Shown: positions 44,074 through 52,449 of the stretch, one piece after another
Numbering within the stretch: the first letter of the stretch is position 1
Layout: the number at the start of each line of letters is the position of its first letter
Origin: an uncultured Collinsella sp.
Lineage (GTDB): Bacteria > Actinomycetota > Coriobacteriia > Coriobacteriales > Coriobacteriaceae
Length of the DNA: 64,000 bases
Direction: 5' to 3'
Assembly: GCA_937995345.1 (NCBI GenBank)
Contig: CALKKS010000013.1
Coordinates: 62,001 to 126,000 of the forward strand
Notes under the pieces: generated by a model
Told to the model about the DNA's origin: nothing
The model's input: the letters and a program-made list of their open reading frames with translations, nothing else
The model's database searches: none
Translations under genes and position numbers: made by a program

Positions 44074-44901
44074 ATGCAAACTTACGAATCGGACACCAAT
44101 ATCGGAAACATTAAGATTCTCGCCGTCGATATGGACAAGACGCTGCTCACCGACGAGCGTGTGTTGCCGCAGGGTCTTGATGAGCGCCTGGACAAGCTCG
44201 CCGAGGCTGGCATCGTGTTCTGCCCCGCCAGCGGACGCCCTGCCCCCAAACTCGAGGAAATGTTCGAGGGTATTAAGAACCGCCTTGCTTTTTGTCCCGA
44301 CAACGGAGCCTGCGTCATCTATCGTGGCAGCTATATCTATAAGAGCAACATCGATGTGGCGTTGTATCAGCAGGTGCTCGCTCGTGCCTCGGAGGACCCG
44401 CGCGCCGTTCCCGTCCTGTGCTGCTACGACGAGTTCTATGTGCTCGCCCGCGACCATCAGTACCACGACGAGATCAGCGTGTACTACAACACAATCAACT
44501 ATGTCGACACCTTTGAGGGCCTTGATATCGAGTCCAATAAGATCTCGATCTTTTTCCCCGCCTACGATGCCGAGCCGGCGTTTCGCGAGGACTACAGCCC
44601 GGCATTCTCGGACCGACTCTACGTCACCAATGCGGGCCGCGAGTGGATCGACTTTATGAACCTGGGTGTCGACAAGGGCGCCGGCGTCGCGCACCTGTGC
44701 GAGCAGCTCGGCATCGACATCGCCGATGCCGCCGCCGTGGGCGATACCTACAACGACATTCCCATGCTTGAGCGCGTCGGCCACAGCTTTATCGTGGACA
44801 ATGCCGAGGAGCACATGAATGCACATGCCAAATGGCGCATTCCGAGCAACAACGACGGGGGCGTACTGACGCTCATCGACGCCATCTTGGCGGCTCGTTA
44901 G
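44074..44901 (+). CDS. Cof-type HAD phosphatase
   Basis: 275-aa HAD-IIB (Cof) phosphatase acting on a sugar phosphate or similar small phosphate ester. Motif I is AVDMDKTLLTDE, motif II region CPASGRP, motif III Lys in LGVDKGAGV and motif IV AVGDTYNDIPMLE. ATG 44074 follows CGAAACGAAAGG. Confidence 0.88.
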   Translation: MQTYESDTNIGNIKILAVDMDKTLLTDERVLPQGLDERLDKLAEAGIVFCPASGRPAPKLEEMFEGIKNRLAFCPDNGACVIYRGSYIYKSNIDVALYQQVLARASEDPRAVPVLCCYDEFYVLARDHQYHDEISVYYNTINYVDTFEGLDIESNKISIFFPAYDAEPAFREDYSPAFSDRLYVTNAGREWIDFMNLGVDKGAGVAHLCEQLGIDIADAAAVGDTYNDIPMLERVGHSFIVDNAEEHMNAHAKWRIPSNNDGGVLTLIDAILAAR

Positions 44902-44911
44902 CCATCTCTTC

Positions 44912-45041
44912 GGGCCTGGCCGGGCGGCAGGGGTTAACTTTTCGCTCGGTCAGGTCCTGCGCAAGACGAAAGCCACATTAAGTGGCTTTCTTTGCGTGCG
45001 GAATCTACGAAAAGTTAACCCCCTGCCGCCCGGCCAGGCCC
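44912..45041. repeat. Long inverted repeat (33/34 bp arms) between convergent genes
   Basis: Arms 44912-44944 and 45008-45041 are complementary except for one inserted G. Each arm has a GC-rich outer part (GGCCTGGCCGGGCGGC) and the inner phrase GGTTAACTTTTCG. A nested hairpin GAAAGCCAC/GTGGCTTTC (44969-44991) lies in the loop. It sits 10 nt after the HAD stop and 70 nt before the ATPase stop. Confidence 0.9.
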
Positions 45042-45110
45042 TAGGTTCACCCGCTTGCCGCCGAGATGGTGTCTTGGCGCCTAGATACTTGGCTGAGTTT
45101 TTAGTCGGTG

Positions 45111-46235
45111 CTATTCGCCGTATCTTGCCAGTATTTCTTCGCGGCTTTCTTGCAGGTATTCCTTCATAAAGGGAATCGAAAAGGTCACGAAGCCCGGCGC
45201 TGTCGGTTCGATTACCTGGCGCGATATCAGCTTGCGACGGTATGGGCTCAAATAGCCTGACGATTTACCCAGCACCTTGGCAATTTCTGCCACCGATGCG
45301 ACATCCGACATATCACTCATGGCGAGAATAAAATCGATTGCGGTCTTAGGCAAGTCGGAAATAGCGGTCTCGAGCACCGCCGTCTTGAATTCTTCGAGAG
45401 CAGACTCGATCCCCTTGCGGGCATCGGCAAGCGTAATTGTAATAGGCTCTTCTCCGTCGCGGTCTCTCAGCCAGGCCGCACGCCACACGTGGTATCCCAC
45501 CAGCTGGATTAGATATGCATATCCCCGCGTCGCCCCAGTTGCGGCATCAAGCGCATCGTCGTCAATCGAAAACCCCGACTCCTCGATCGTCTGCAGCAAC
45601 GAATCCCGCACTTCGTCAAGCGGAATGGCATCGAGCTCTTCGGGCTTTGCACGGCGCAGGAACGTCAGGGACTTCCCATTCAAAATATCGAGAACGCCCG
45701 TCGTGATCCCTGCAAAGACGAGAGCGATATTCTGCTCGTCGCGAATCATAAACTGCACGGCCGATGCAATGGTCCGAATTGCATCCATCGGAGCATCCTG
45801 AACCTCATCGATTGTTATCAGAAGGCCTTTGCCGCGCTTGGACATCTCGCCCGTCGCGAGGCCTAGAAGCGACTCAAAATCATCAGGCGAAGCACTTAAA
45901 TGCTGTGCCTCAATAGAGGCAAACGGAACCTGAGCTTTTAGGCGCACCTCATTGAAAAAGGGTGCTCGCTTGAGCTTTCTGGAAAGAGACTCGACCAACT
46001 CGTCGGAACCGGCGACATTGACCACAAGCCAGCCTTGATCCTCTGCAATCTTGGCGAGCTCGGACAATAGAACGGTCTTACCCGAACCGCGGGGCCCCGT
46101 GATGCGCATCAGGCGGCCAGGAGCGCCCTCTCCTTCATACAAGCCCTCGACAAAATCGTTGACGACCTTATCGCGACCGACAAGCACGGGCGGCATTTTG
46201 CCGGCAGTCGGCTTGAAAGGATTCCTGTATTCCAT
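45111..46235 (-). CDS. AAA/archaeal-type ATPase
   Basis: 374-aa P-loop ATPase of the type often called 'ATP-binding protein' or archaeal ATPase. Walker A is GPRGSGKTVLL (about 47-57), Walker B LLITIDEVQDAP, and an Arg-rich sensor region follows. The C-terminal 80 residues form a winged helix (AEIAKVLGKSSGYLSPYRRKL), suggesting DNA binding. ATG 46235 follows GGGAGG. No partner nuclease is adjacent. Its promoter region carries 9-bp tandem repeats. Confidence 0.78.
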   Translation of the reverse strand: MEYRNPFKPTAGKMPPVLVGRDKVVNDFVEGLYEGEGAPGRLMRITGPRGSGKTVLLSELAKIAEDQGWLVVNVAGSDELVESLSRKLKRAPFFNEVRLKAQVPFASIEAQHLSASPDDFESLLGLATGEMSKRGKGLLITIDEVQDAPMDAIRTIASAVQFMIRDEQNIALVFAGITTGVLDILNGKSLTFLRRAKPEELDAIPLDEVRDSLLQTIEESGFSIDDDALDAATGATRGYAYLIQLVGYHVWRAAWLRDRDGEEPITITLADARKGIESALEEFKTAVLETAISDLPKTAIDFILAMSDMSDVASVAEIAKVLGKSSGYLSPYRRKLISRQVIEPTAPGFVTFSIPFMKEYLQESREEILARYGE

Positions 46236-46273
46236 GCGACCTCCCAACCCTGTCTTCAATTCGATTCTATTTT

Positions 46274-46342
46274 CATAAGTTTCATAAATCTCATAAGATT
46301 CATAAGACCCATAAGATTGATAAATCTCATAAGACTCATAAG
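46274..46342. repeat. 9-bp tandem repeat array (CATAAGnnn, eight units)
   Basis: CATAAG or a close variant occurs at 46274, 46283, 46292, 46301, 46310, 46319 (GATAAA), 46328 and 46337, in exact 9-bp register. It lies 39-107 bp upstream of the ATPase gene. The spacing and lack of coding suggest iteron-like protein binding sites. Confidence 0.8.
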
Positions 46343-46343
46343 C

Positions 46344-46375
46344 AAAAGGGCCCGGGGATTTTGCTCGGGCCCTTT
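46344..46375 (-). terminator. Terminator of polA
   Basis: GGGCCCG (46348-46354) pairs with CGGGCCC (46366-46372), with TTTT on the minus strand at 46347-46344. Confidence 0.75.
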
Positions 46376-46381
46376 AAGGGA

Positions 46382-49129
46382 CTATTTTGCATCCGCCCAG
46401 GTTACTCCGGTTGAGGCTTCGGCGATCAACGGTACGCGGAGGTCTACTACGTGTTCCATGACGTCGCGGACCATGGCGGTGAGGCGCTCGACTTCGTTGA
46501 CGGGGCACTCAAAGTCCAGTTCGTCGTGCACCTGCAGGATCATGTGGGCGGCAAAGCCCTCTTCTTCCAAACGGCGGCTTACGCGGGCCATGGCGATCTT
46601 GATGATGTCGGCGGCGGTGCCCTGCATGGGGTGGTTCATGGCCGTGCGCTCACCAAAGCCACGGAGCTGTGGGTTTTTGGCCTTGAGCTCGGGAATATGG
46701 CGTCTGCGGCCATACATGGTCTCGGCATAGCCCGTCTGCTTGGCTCGCGCCACCACATTGTCGAGGAACGTGCGCACGCCCGGGTAGGCCTCGTAGTAGC
46801 GATCGATCATGTCACGCGCCTCGGCCATCGAGATATGCAGCGACTGCGACAGGCCATAGGCCTGCTGGCCGTACACGATGCCAAAGTTCACGGCCTTGGC
46901 GCGGCTACGCAGGTCGGGTGTCACCTCGGACACCGGCACGCCAAATACGCGCGCGGCCGTCTCGGCATGGAAGTCCTCACCCTCGTTAAAAGCACGTACC
47001 AGATGTTCATCGCCCGAAAGATGCGCGAGCAGGCGCAGCTCAATCTGCGAGTAGTCCACCGCCAAAAAGACGCTGCCCTCCCCCGCCGAGAACGCCGTCT
47101 TGACGGTACGCCCCAGCTCCGAGCGCGTCGGAATGTTTTGCAGATTGGGGTCGCTCGAAGACAAACGCCCCGTCGCGGTGATGGTCTGGTTGTACGTGGT
47201 GTGCACGCGACCGTCACCACGGCGCAGCGGGCCCAGCGTGTCCAGATAGGTCGACTTAATCTTGGACTTCTCACGCCAGTCCAAGATCAGACGCACGATC
47301 TCGTGGTCGCGGGCAAGGTCGCTCAGCACCTTGGCGTTGGTCGAATAGTAGCCGCGCTTGGTCTTTTTGAGGCCCTTGGTCGGAAGCCCTATAACATCAA
47401 ACAGCACGTGCGAGAGCTGCATGGGACTGCCGATGTTAAAGGTCTCGTCGCCGGCCAGGTCGCGAATGCTGCGCTCGACCTCGGCAATCTGGGTCGCCAG
47501 GCCCTCGGACAGACTGTGCAGGCGGTCAGGGTCCACAAGCATGCCCGCGCGCTCCATCTTGGCAAGTACCGGAACGAGCGGCATCTCGATGCCATCGAAC
47601 ACGTTGGCGGCATTCTCGCGGGCCATGCGGTCACGCAGCGGTGCAACCAGCGCCAGCGTCAAGGCTGCCGTGCGAGCGGCGGGCGCAGGAGCGTCCTCGC
47701 CAGCACCCTCTGCGCCGCGCGCCGCAGGCAGCGCCATCTGCAGATACGTATCGGCAAGATATGCCTCATCGAACTCGGAGCGATCGGAATCCAGCAGATA
47801 GGCAGCGACCACGGTATCGAAGATACGCGTGGAATCAGCGGACAGCGGGTCCATGAGCTCGGGCTCGGAAGAGTCGATGGGCGAAAGCTCATGCAACAGC
47901 GTCTTCATATCCGGGCTCGCCACACGGCCCTCCATAAACAGACGCGCGAGCACGCCGGCAATCACGCCGTGAACGAAGTTGAAGCCCTCAACCTCGGCCA
48001 CCGCACCGCTGTCGCCCTCCTCGAGCGCAAACAGGCCCCTGGACGTCGCCAACCATAGCGTGCGTGTCAGTCCAAAGAGCGCGCCCTCTTCCTTGTCGTC
48101 GTCCACCACGGCGGCGACCCACTCGCCGGCATCAATCGCGCGGGAGACCTCAACCGCAACGGAACCAAGCGCGTCAGCATCGCCGGCGGCGGCACGCAAA
48201 ACGGCGGGAATCTCAAACGTGCTGGCAGCAGCAGCCCCATCCTCGCCGCCAATCAGCGCCAAGAAACGGTTCTGCATGGCAGTGATACCAAGCGTCCCCA
48301 GCGCCGCGGAAACCTCATCGGCGGAAAACGCCGGGAAGGACGTCGCCTCAAAATCGAGCTCAACGGGTGCATCGGTGCGGATGGTTGCGACCTTGCGGCT
48401 CAGTAGCGCGTCGTCGATGTGTGCGCGCAGGTTTTCTCCCATCTTGCCCTTGACCTCGTCGGCGTGTGCGATGACCTCGTCCAGGCTACCGTACTGCGCA
48501 ATGAGCGCGCTCGCCTTTTTGGGGCCGATGCCCGGCACGCCGGGGATGTTGTCGGACGTGTCGCCCTTCAGACCATAAAAATCGGGCACGAGCGCCGGCG
48601 TGATGCCGTGATACAGATCGTCTACGCTCTCGGGCGTCATGATCGCCACGTCGGACAGGCCCTTGCGGGTCGAGACCACGTTAACGTGCTCGGTCACGAG
48701 CTGATACATATCGCGATCACCGGTCACCAGCAACATGTCGCAACCGGCCTGCTCACCCAAGCGCGCCATAGTGCCCAGGATGTCATCGCCTTCCCAGCCC
48801 TCGGACTGCAAAATCGGCACGTTGAGCGCGGCGAGCAGCTCCTTAATCATGGGAAACTGTGCGTGCAGATCGGGGTCCATGGGCGGGCGCTGAGCCTTGT
48901 ACTGCGGCAGCATCTCCATGCGCACGCGCGGCTTGCCCTTGTCAAACGCCACGACAACGCCGTCGGGATTAAAGGCGTCAATCATCTTGAGGAACATATT
49001 CAAAAAGCCAAAGATCGCGTTGGTGGGACGACCGTCCGGCGCGTTCATGGTGGGCGGCACGGCGTGGAAGGCGCGGTGCATGAGCGAGTTGCCGTCGATG
49101 ACGGCAAAGGTACGGCGCTTGTCAGACAT
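46382..49129 (-). CDS. polA: DNA polymerase I
   Basis: 915-aa PolA. Residues about 1-290 are the 5' nuclease (FAVIDGNSLMHRAFH, YGLKGDTSDNIPGVPGIGPK). Residues about 300-520 correspond to the 3'-5' exonuclease region, but the D-x-E motif is not visible (VAAVVDDDKEEG), so proofreading is probably lost. The polymerase domain has motifs A (DYSQIELRLLAHLSGD), B (RSRAKAVNFGIVYGQQAYGL) and C (QVHDELDFE). ATG 49129 follows GCGAGG. Serves Okazaki fragment maturation and repair. Confidence 0.96.
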   Translation of the reverse strand: MSDKRRTFAVIDGNSLMHRAFHAVPPTMNAPDGRPTNAIFGFLNMFLKMIDAFNPDGVVVAFDKGKPRVRMEMLPQYKAQRPPMDPDLHAQFPMIKELLAALNVPILQSEGWEGDDILGTMARLGEQAGCDMLLVTGDRDMYQLVTEHVNVVSTRKGLSDVAIMTPESVDDLYHGITPALVPDFYGLKGDTSDNIPGVPGIGPKKASALIAQYGSLDEVIAHADEVKGKMGENLRAHIDDALLSRKVATIRTDAPVELDFEATSFPAFSADEVSAALGTLGITAMQNRFLALIGGEDGAAAASTFEIPAVLRAAAGDADALGSVAVEVSRAIDAGEWVAAVVDDDKEEGALFGLTRTLWLATSRGLFALEEGDSGAVAEVEGFNFVHGVIAGVLARLFMEGRVASPDMKTLLHELSPIDSSEPELMDPLSADSTRIFDTVVAAYLLDSDRSEFDEAYLADTYLQMALPAARGAEGAGEDAPAPAARTAALTLALVAPLRDRMARENAANVFDGIEMPLVPVLAKMERAGMLVDPDRLHSLSEGLATQIAEVERSIRDLAGDETFNIGSPMQLSHVLFDVIGLPTKGLKKTKRGYYSTNAKVLSDLARDHEIVRLILDWREKSKIKSTYLDTLGPLRRGDGRVHTTYNQTITATGRLSSSDPNLQNIPTRSELGRTVKTAFSAGEGSVFLAVDYSQIELRLLAHLSGDEHLVRAFNEGEDFHAETAARVFGVPVSEVTPDLRSRAKAVNFGIVYGQQAYGLSQSLHISMAEARDMIDRYYEAYPGVRTFLDNVVARAKQTGYAETMYGRRRHIPELKAKNPQLRGFGERTAMNHPMQGTAADIIKIAMARVSRRLEEEGFAAHMILQVHDELDFECPVNEVERLTAMVRDVMEHVVDLRVPLIAEASTGVTWADAK

Positions 49130-49295
49130 ATTGAATACCTCGCTTTGGGCTGGGCACGGCTTGCTCACACCAGTTTACACGCTCCCCGCCCCACGGCCAC
49201 CGCACATCAGGCTTCCCTGCCGCCGCGGGCCCGTGCGTGATACGATGGCTCACGGTACATCAACCAGCACGATCGATCCGAAAGGAGCCTGCGTC

Positions 49296-50693
49296 ATGGA
49301 GCGTCCCTGCGCATGGAAAAAGTACACGCCACAGCAGATCGAGGAGCTCGAGGAGCTTTGCCGCGGCTATAAGCAGTTTTTGAGTGAGAACAAGACCGAG
49401 CGCCTGTGCGTCAAGACCGGTATCAAGATGGCCGAGGAGGCGGGCTACGTCAATCTGGAGACCGTGATCGCAGAGGGCCGCGCGCTCAAGGCCGGCGACA
49501 AGGTCTACGCCGCCAACCACGGCAAGGACCTCATGCTCGTCAACCTGGGCTGCGCCCCGCTCGAGCAGGGCTTTAACATCCTGGGCGCCCACGTGGACTC
49601 GCCGCGCCTGGATCTTAAGCAGAACCCCGCCTTCGAGGCCGGCGATATGGCCTACCTCGACACGCACTACTACGGCGGCGTCAAGAGCTATCACTGGGTG
49701 GCCTCCCCGCTCGCACTCGTGGGCGTCATCTGCAAAAAGGACGGCACCACCGTCGATATCAACATTGGTGACAAGGCCGACGACCCGGTCTTCACCATCT
49801 CCGACCTGCTGATCCATCTCTCCAGCGAGCAGATGGCCAAGCCCGCCAAGGACGCCGTCGACGCCGAGATCCTCGACGTGATCGTGGGCGGCCGCCCCGT
49901 CAAGTTTGACGAGGACGACAAGGACGCCCCCAAGGAGCCCGTCAAGCAAATGTTCCTGGACATCCTCAAGGAGCAGTACGACGTCGAGGAGGAGGACTTC
50001 CTCTCCGCCGAGATCGAGGTCGTGCCCGCCGGCCCCGCCCGCGATATGGGCCTCGACCGCTCCATGATTCTAGGCTATGGCCATGACGACCGCGTCTGCG
50101 CCTATCCGTCCATGCTCGCCCAGATTAACGTCGCCGATGTCGAGCGCACGAGCATCACGCTCATCGTTGACAAGGAGGAGATCGGCTCCGTGGGCGCCAC
50201 CGGCATGACGAGCCGCTTCTTCGAGAACACCGTCGCCGAGATCATGACGCTCGCCGGCGAGGACAGCCCGCTGGCCCTGCGCCGCGCACTCGCTCGCAGC
50301 CGCATGCTCTCCTCCGACGTCTCCGCCGGCTTCGACCCGGGCTACGCCGGCAAGTTCGAGACCAAGAACGCCGCCTTCATGGGTCGCGGCCTGTGCTTTA
50401 ACAAGTACACGGGCAGCCGCGGCAAGGGTGGCTCCAACGACGCCGACGCCGAGTACATGGCGCTCATCCGCGATATCATGGATAACGCCGGCGTGGACTT
50501 CCAGACCTGCGAGCTCGGTCGCGTCAACGCGGGTGGCGGCGGCACGATCGCCTACATCATGGCCGAGTACGGCATGAACGTCATCGACTCCGGCGTGGCC
50601 GTGCTGTCCATGCACGCCCTGTGGGAGGTCGCCAACAAGGCCGATATCTACGAGGCCTACCGCGGCTACAAGGCCTTCCTCGAGCGCGCGTAA
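49296..50693 (+). CDS. M18-family aminopeptidase
   Basis: 465-aa zinc aminopeptidase (aminopeptidase I / M18). Metal and catalytic residues are visible in LGAHVDSPRLDLKQ, VDKEEIGSVGATGM, SSDVSAGFDP and the C-terminal MHALWEVANKADIYEAY (metal-binding His). ATG 49296 follows AAAGGAG. It releases N-terminal residues, often acidic or neutral ones, from peptides. Confidence 0.92.
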   Translation: MERPCAWKKYTPQQIEELEELCRGYKQFLSENKTERLCVKTGIKMAEEAGYVNLETVIAEGRALKAGDKVYAANHGKDLMLVNLGCAPLEQGFNILGAHVDSPRLDLKQNPAFEAGDMAYLDTHYYGGVKSYHWVASPLALVGVICKKDGTTVDINIGDKADDPVFTISDLLIHLSSEQMAKPAKDAVDAEILDVIVGGRPVKFDEDDKDAPKEPVKQMFLDILKEQYDVEEEDFLSAEIEVVPAGPARDMGLDRSMILGYGHDDRVCAYPSMLAQINVADVERTSITLIVDKEEIGSVGATGMTSRFFENTVAEIMTLAGEDSPLALRRALARSRMLSSDVSAGFDPGYAGKFETKNAAFMGRGLCFNKYTGSRGKGGSNDADAEYMALIRDIMDNAGVDFQTCELGRVNAGGGGTIAYIMAEYGMNVIDSGVAVLSMHALWEVANKADIYEAYRGYKAFLERA

Positions 50694-50706
50694 CCAACCC
50701 TTCATC

Positions 50707-50774
50707 AGTTGCGGTGAAATACGGACTAAACTGGCCCATAAACGGCCAAAACAGACCGTATCCCACCGCAACTT
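50707..50774. repeat. GTTGCGGTGAAATA hairpin repeat, copy 5 (diverged)
   Basis: AGTTGCGGTGAAATACGGAC at 50707-50726; the right arm ends at 50773. The stem has three mismatches, the most decayed copy. It lies 13 nt after the aminopeptidase stop and just before yaaA on the same strand. Confidence 0.8.
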
Positions 50775-50796
50775 CCTTTTTGGCAGAGGAGAGTCC

Positions 50797-51606
50797 ATGC
50801 TGCAGGTCGTCATTTCGCCCGCCAAGCAGATGCGCGCGGCCCAAGATGCTTTTGAAGTCCTGGGCATTCCACCCTTTGCGCGCGAGACGGCTCGCCTCCA
50901 CCGCGCACTGCTAGATATCGAGCGGAATGAAGGCAGCGACAGCCTGCAGGCGCTATGGAACGTGAGTGACAAACTGCTGGGGCCTTGCCTCAACACCCTG
51001 CATGAGTTCGGGCCCATCCTGAAAAACGGCGATCTCGACAATCCCGCACTCGCCCGTCACCTCTCCCCTGCCGTCATGTCCTATCACGGCATTCAATACC
51101 AGAGCATGGCGCCCGAAGTGATGGATTCCGCGCAGCTCGCATGGCTGCAAGACCATCTGTGGATCCTCTCGGGCCTTTACGGATGCGTACGCCCCTTTCA
51201 TGCCGTTGAACCGTATCGACTGGAGATGGGCGCGAAGCTTGCCGTTGACGATGCCCGAGACCTCTACGCGTTTTGGGGCGACAAGCTCGCACGGGCCATC
51301 GCTCCGGCGGGCTCCGACGCTACGATCGTCAACCTCGCCAGCGTAGAGTATGCCAAAGCCGTTCTGCCCCATCTCGCGGGCGACGCCACGGTCGTCACGT
51401 GCCTCTTTGGCGAAGGCATCCGCAACGGCAAGCCCATCCAGCGCTCGACCGCCAGCAAAAAGGCACGTGGTTCCATGGTGCGCTGGATGGCAGAAAACAA
51501 GCTCGAAGATGTAAGCGGGCTCACCGCGTTTGACGTTGGTTATCGTCACTTTACCGAGCTTTCAAATAAAAACACTTTGGTCTTCCTGGACGAGCAGGCC
51601 CTGTAG
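50797..51606 (+). CDS. yaaA: YaaA-family protein (DUF328)
   Basis: 269-aa protein of the YaaA/UPF0246 family, linked in E. coli to limiting intracellular iron during peroxide stress. Features: VVISPAKQMR at the N terminus, ILSGLYGCVRPFHAVEPYRLEM and TVVTCLFGEGIRNGK. ATG 50797 follows AGAGGAGAG. It is separated from the aminopeptidase only by repeat copy 5. Confidence 0.88.
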   Translation: MLQVVISPAKQMRAAQDAFEVLGIPPFARETARLHRALLDIERNEGSDSLQALWNVSDKLLGPCLNTLHEFGPILKNGDLDNPALARHLSPAVMSYHGIQYQSMAPEVMDSAQLAWLQDHLWILSGLYGCVRPFHAVEPYRLEMGAKLAVDDARDLYAFWGDKLARAIAPAGSDATIVNLASVEYAKAVLPHLAGDATVVTCLFGEGIRNGKPIQRSTASKKARGSMVRWMAENKLEDVSGLTAFDVGYRHFTELSNKNTLVFLDEQAL

Positions 51607-51641
51607 ATCCACCGCCGCCACTGCCGTAACCAACCTCGCAT

Positions 51642-51710
51642 AAGTTGCGGTGAAATAGGGACTGATTAGGCCTTTAAACTGGTAAAACAGTCCCTATTTC
51701 ACCGCAACTT
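51642..51710. repeat. GTTGCGGTGAAATA hairpin repeat, copy 6
   Basis: Perfect 23-bp arms (51642-51664 and 51688-51710), GGGACTG subtype, between convergent genes. Confidence 0.9.
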
Positions 51711-51763
51711 CTTGGCAGAACGCGAGGTATGGCGCATGCGGAAGTCGCGGCCTGCGCTGACGC

Positions 51764-52279
51764 CTATTCTGCTAGACCGTCAGCTTTGGCAATCTCGTTT
51801 GTCGAGCCATCTTGGTAGACGACCTTGACATGCTCCACCTCGGACACCGCAACACCCGTCGGAGGCTCCAGGCGCCATTCCGTCAGGGCGATATCCATGG
51901 TCGTGGGTACATCTCCTTGATCTTTGAGCTTCACCGTGAGCGCTTTGAGCGCCGCGTCAAACGCCACGCGTTCGATTTCTTCACCTGGAATGGACCCACC
52001 ACTCAGCTGCAACTGCACAAACTCATCGCGCGGGTACCAATAATCGCCCGGCGCGGCAACGGTATTGCCGCCCGTAACCTTCACCGTCATGATCGGTAGG
52101 GCATCGTCGGCCTCGAACTCCCAGGCAGCGCCGCCGCGACCACCAAACGTCCAGATACAAAAGGCAATCACCAGCACGGCAAGCACCGCAAAGCCAATCG
52201 CGACAAGGCCATGGTGCGCACGGCTTTCCTCGGCCGATACATCCCATTGCGTCTCTCGATATAGATGCTTGTCTTCCAT
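51764..52279 (-). CDS. Single-pass membrane protein with NusG-II-like domain, unknown role
   Basis: 171 aa. One transmembrane helix (about 25-45, AIGFAVLAVLVIAFCIWTF) follows a short cytoplasmic N terminus. The remaining 120 residues are extracytoplasmic, beta-rich and acidic. ATG 52279 follows GGGGAGG. I do not recognise the family with confidence. It is divergent from thiC. Confidence 0.65.
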   Translation of the reverse strand: MEDKHLYRETQWDVSAEESRAHHGLVAIGFAVLAVLVIAFCIWTFGGRGGAAWEFEADDALPIMTVKVTGGNTVAAPGDYWYPRDEFVQLQLSGGSIPGEEIERVAFDAALKALTVKLKDQGDVPTTMDIALTEWRLEPPTGVAVSEVEHVKVVYQDGSTNEIAKADGLAE

Positions 52280-52344
52280 GTTCGCCTCCCCACAGGCACG
52301 CTCGTTGGCCCAATCGTACCCATTCAGGCTATACTTGAGCCCAT

Positions 52345-52441
52345 GACATAACGGGGAGCTTGCAGGACAAGACGGCAGGCTGAGATTGGGCGCGCCCGCC
52401 CTGACCCGCAAACCTGATATGGGTAATGCCAACGAAGGGAG
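52345..52441 (+). promoter_or_regulatory. TPP riboswitch upstream of thiC
   Basis: The THI element is clear: ACGGGGAGC, GCTGAGATTGGG, CCTGACCC and AACCTGATATGGGTAATGCC, ending AACGAAGGGA. The ribosome site AAGGGAG (52435-52441) of thiC lies at its 3' edge, so control is probably translational. A TATACT -10-like element lies at 52330-52335. Confidence 0.95.
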
Positions 52442-52449
52442 CCGTGCCA

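Noticed and set aside
46274..46342. CRISPR array
   Set aside because: Units are 9 bp with no spacers and no cas genes nearby.
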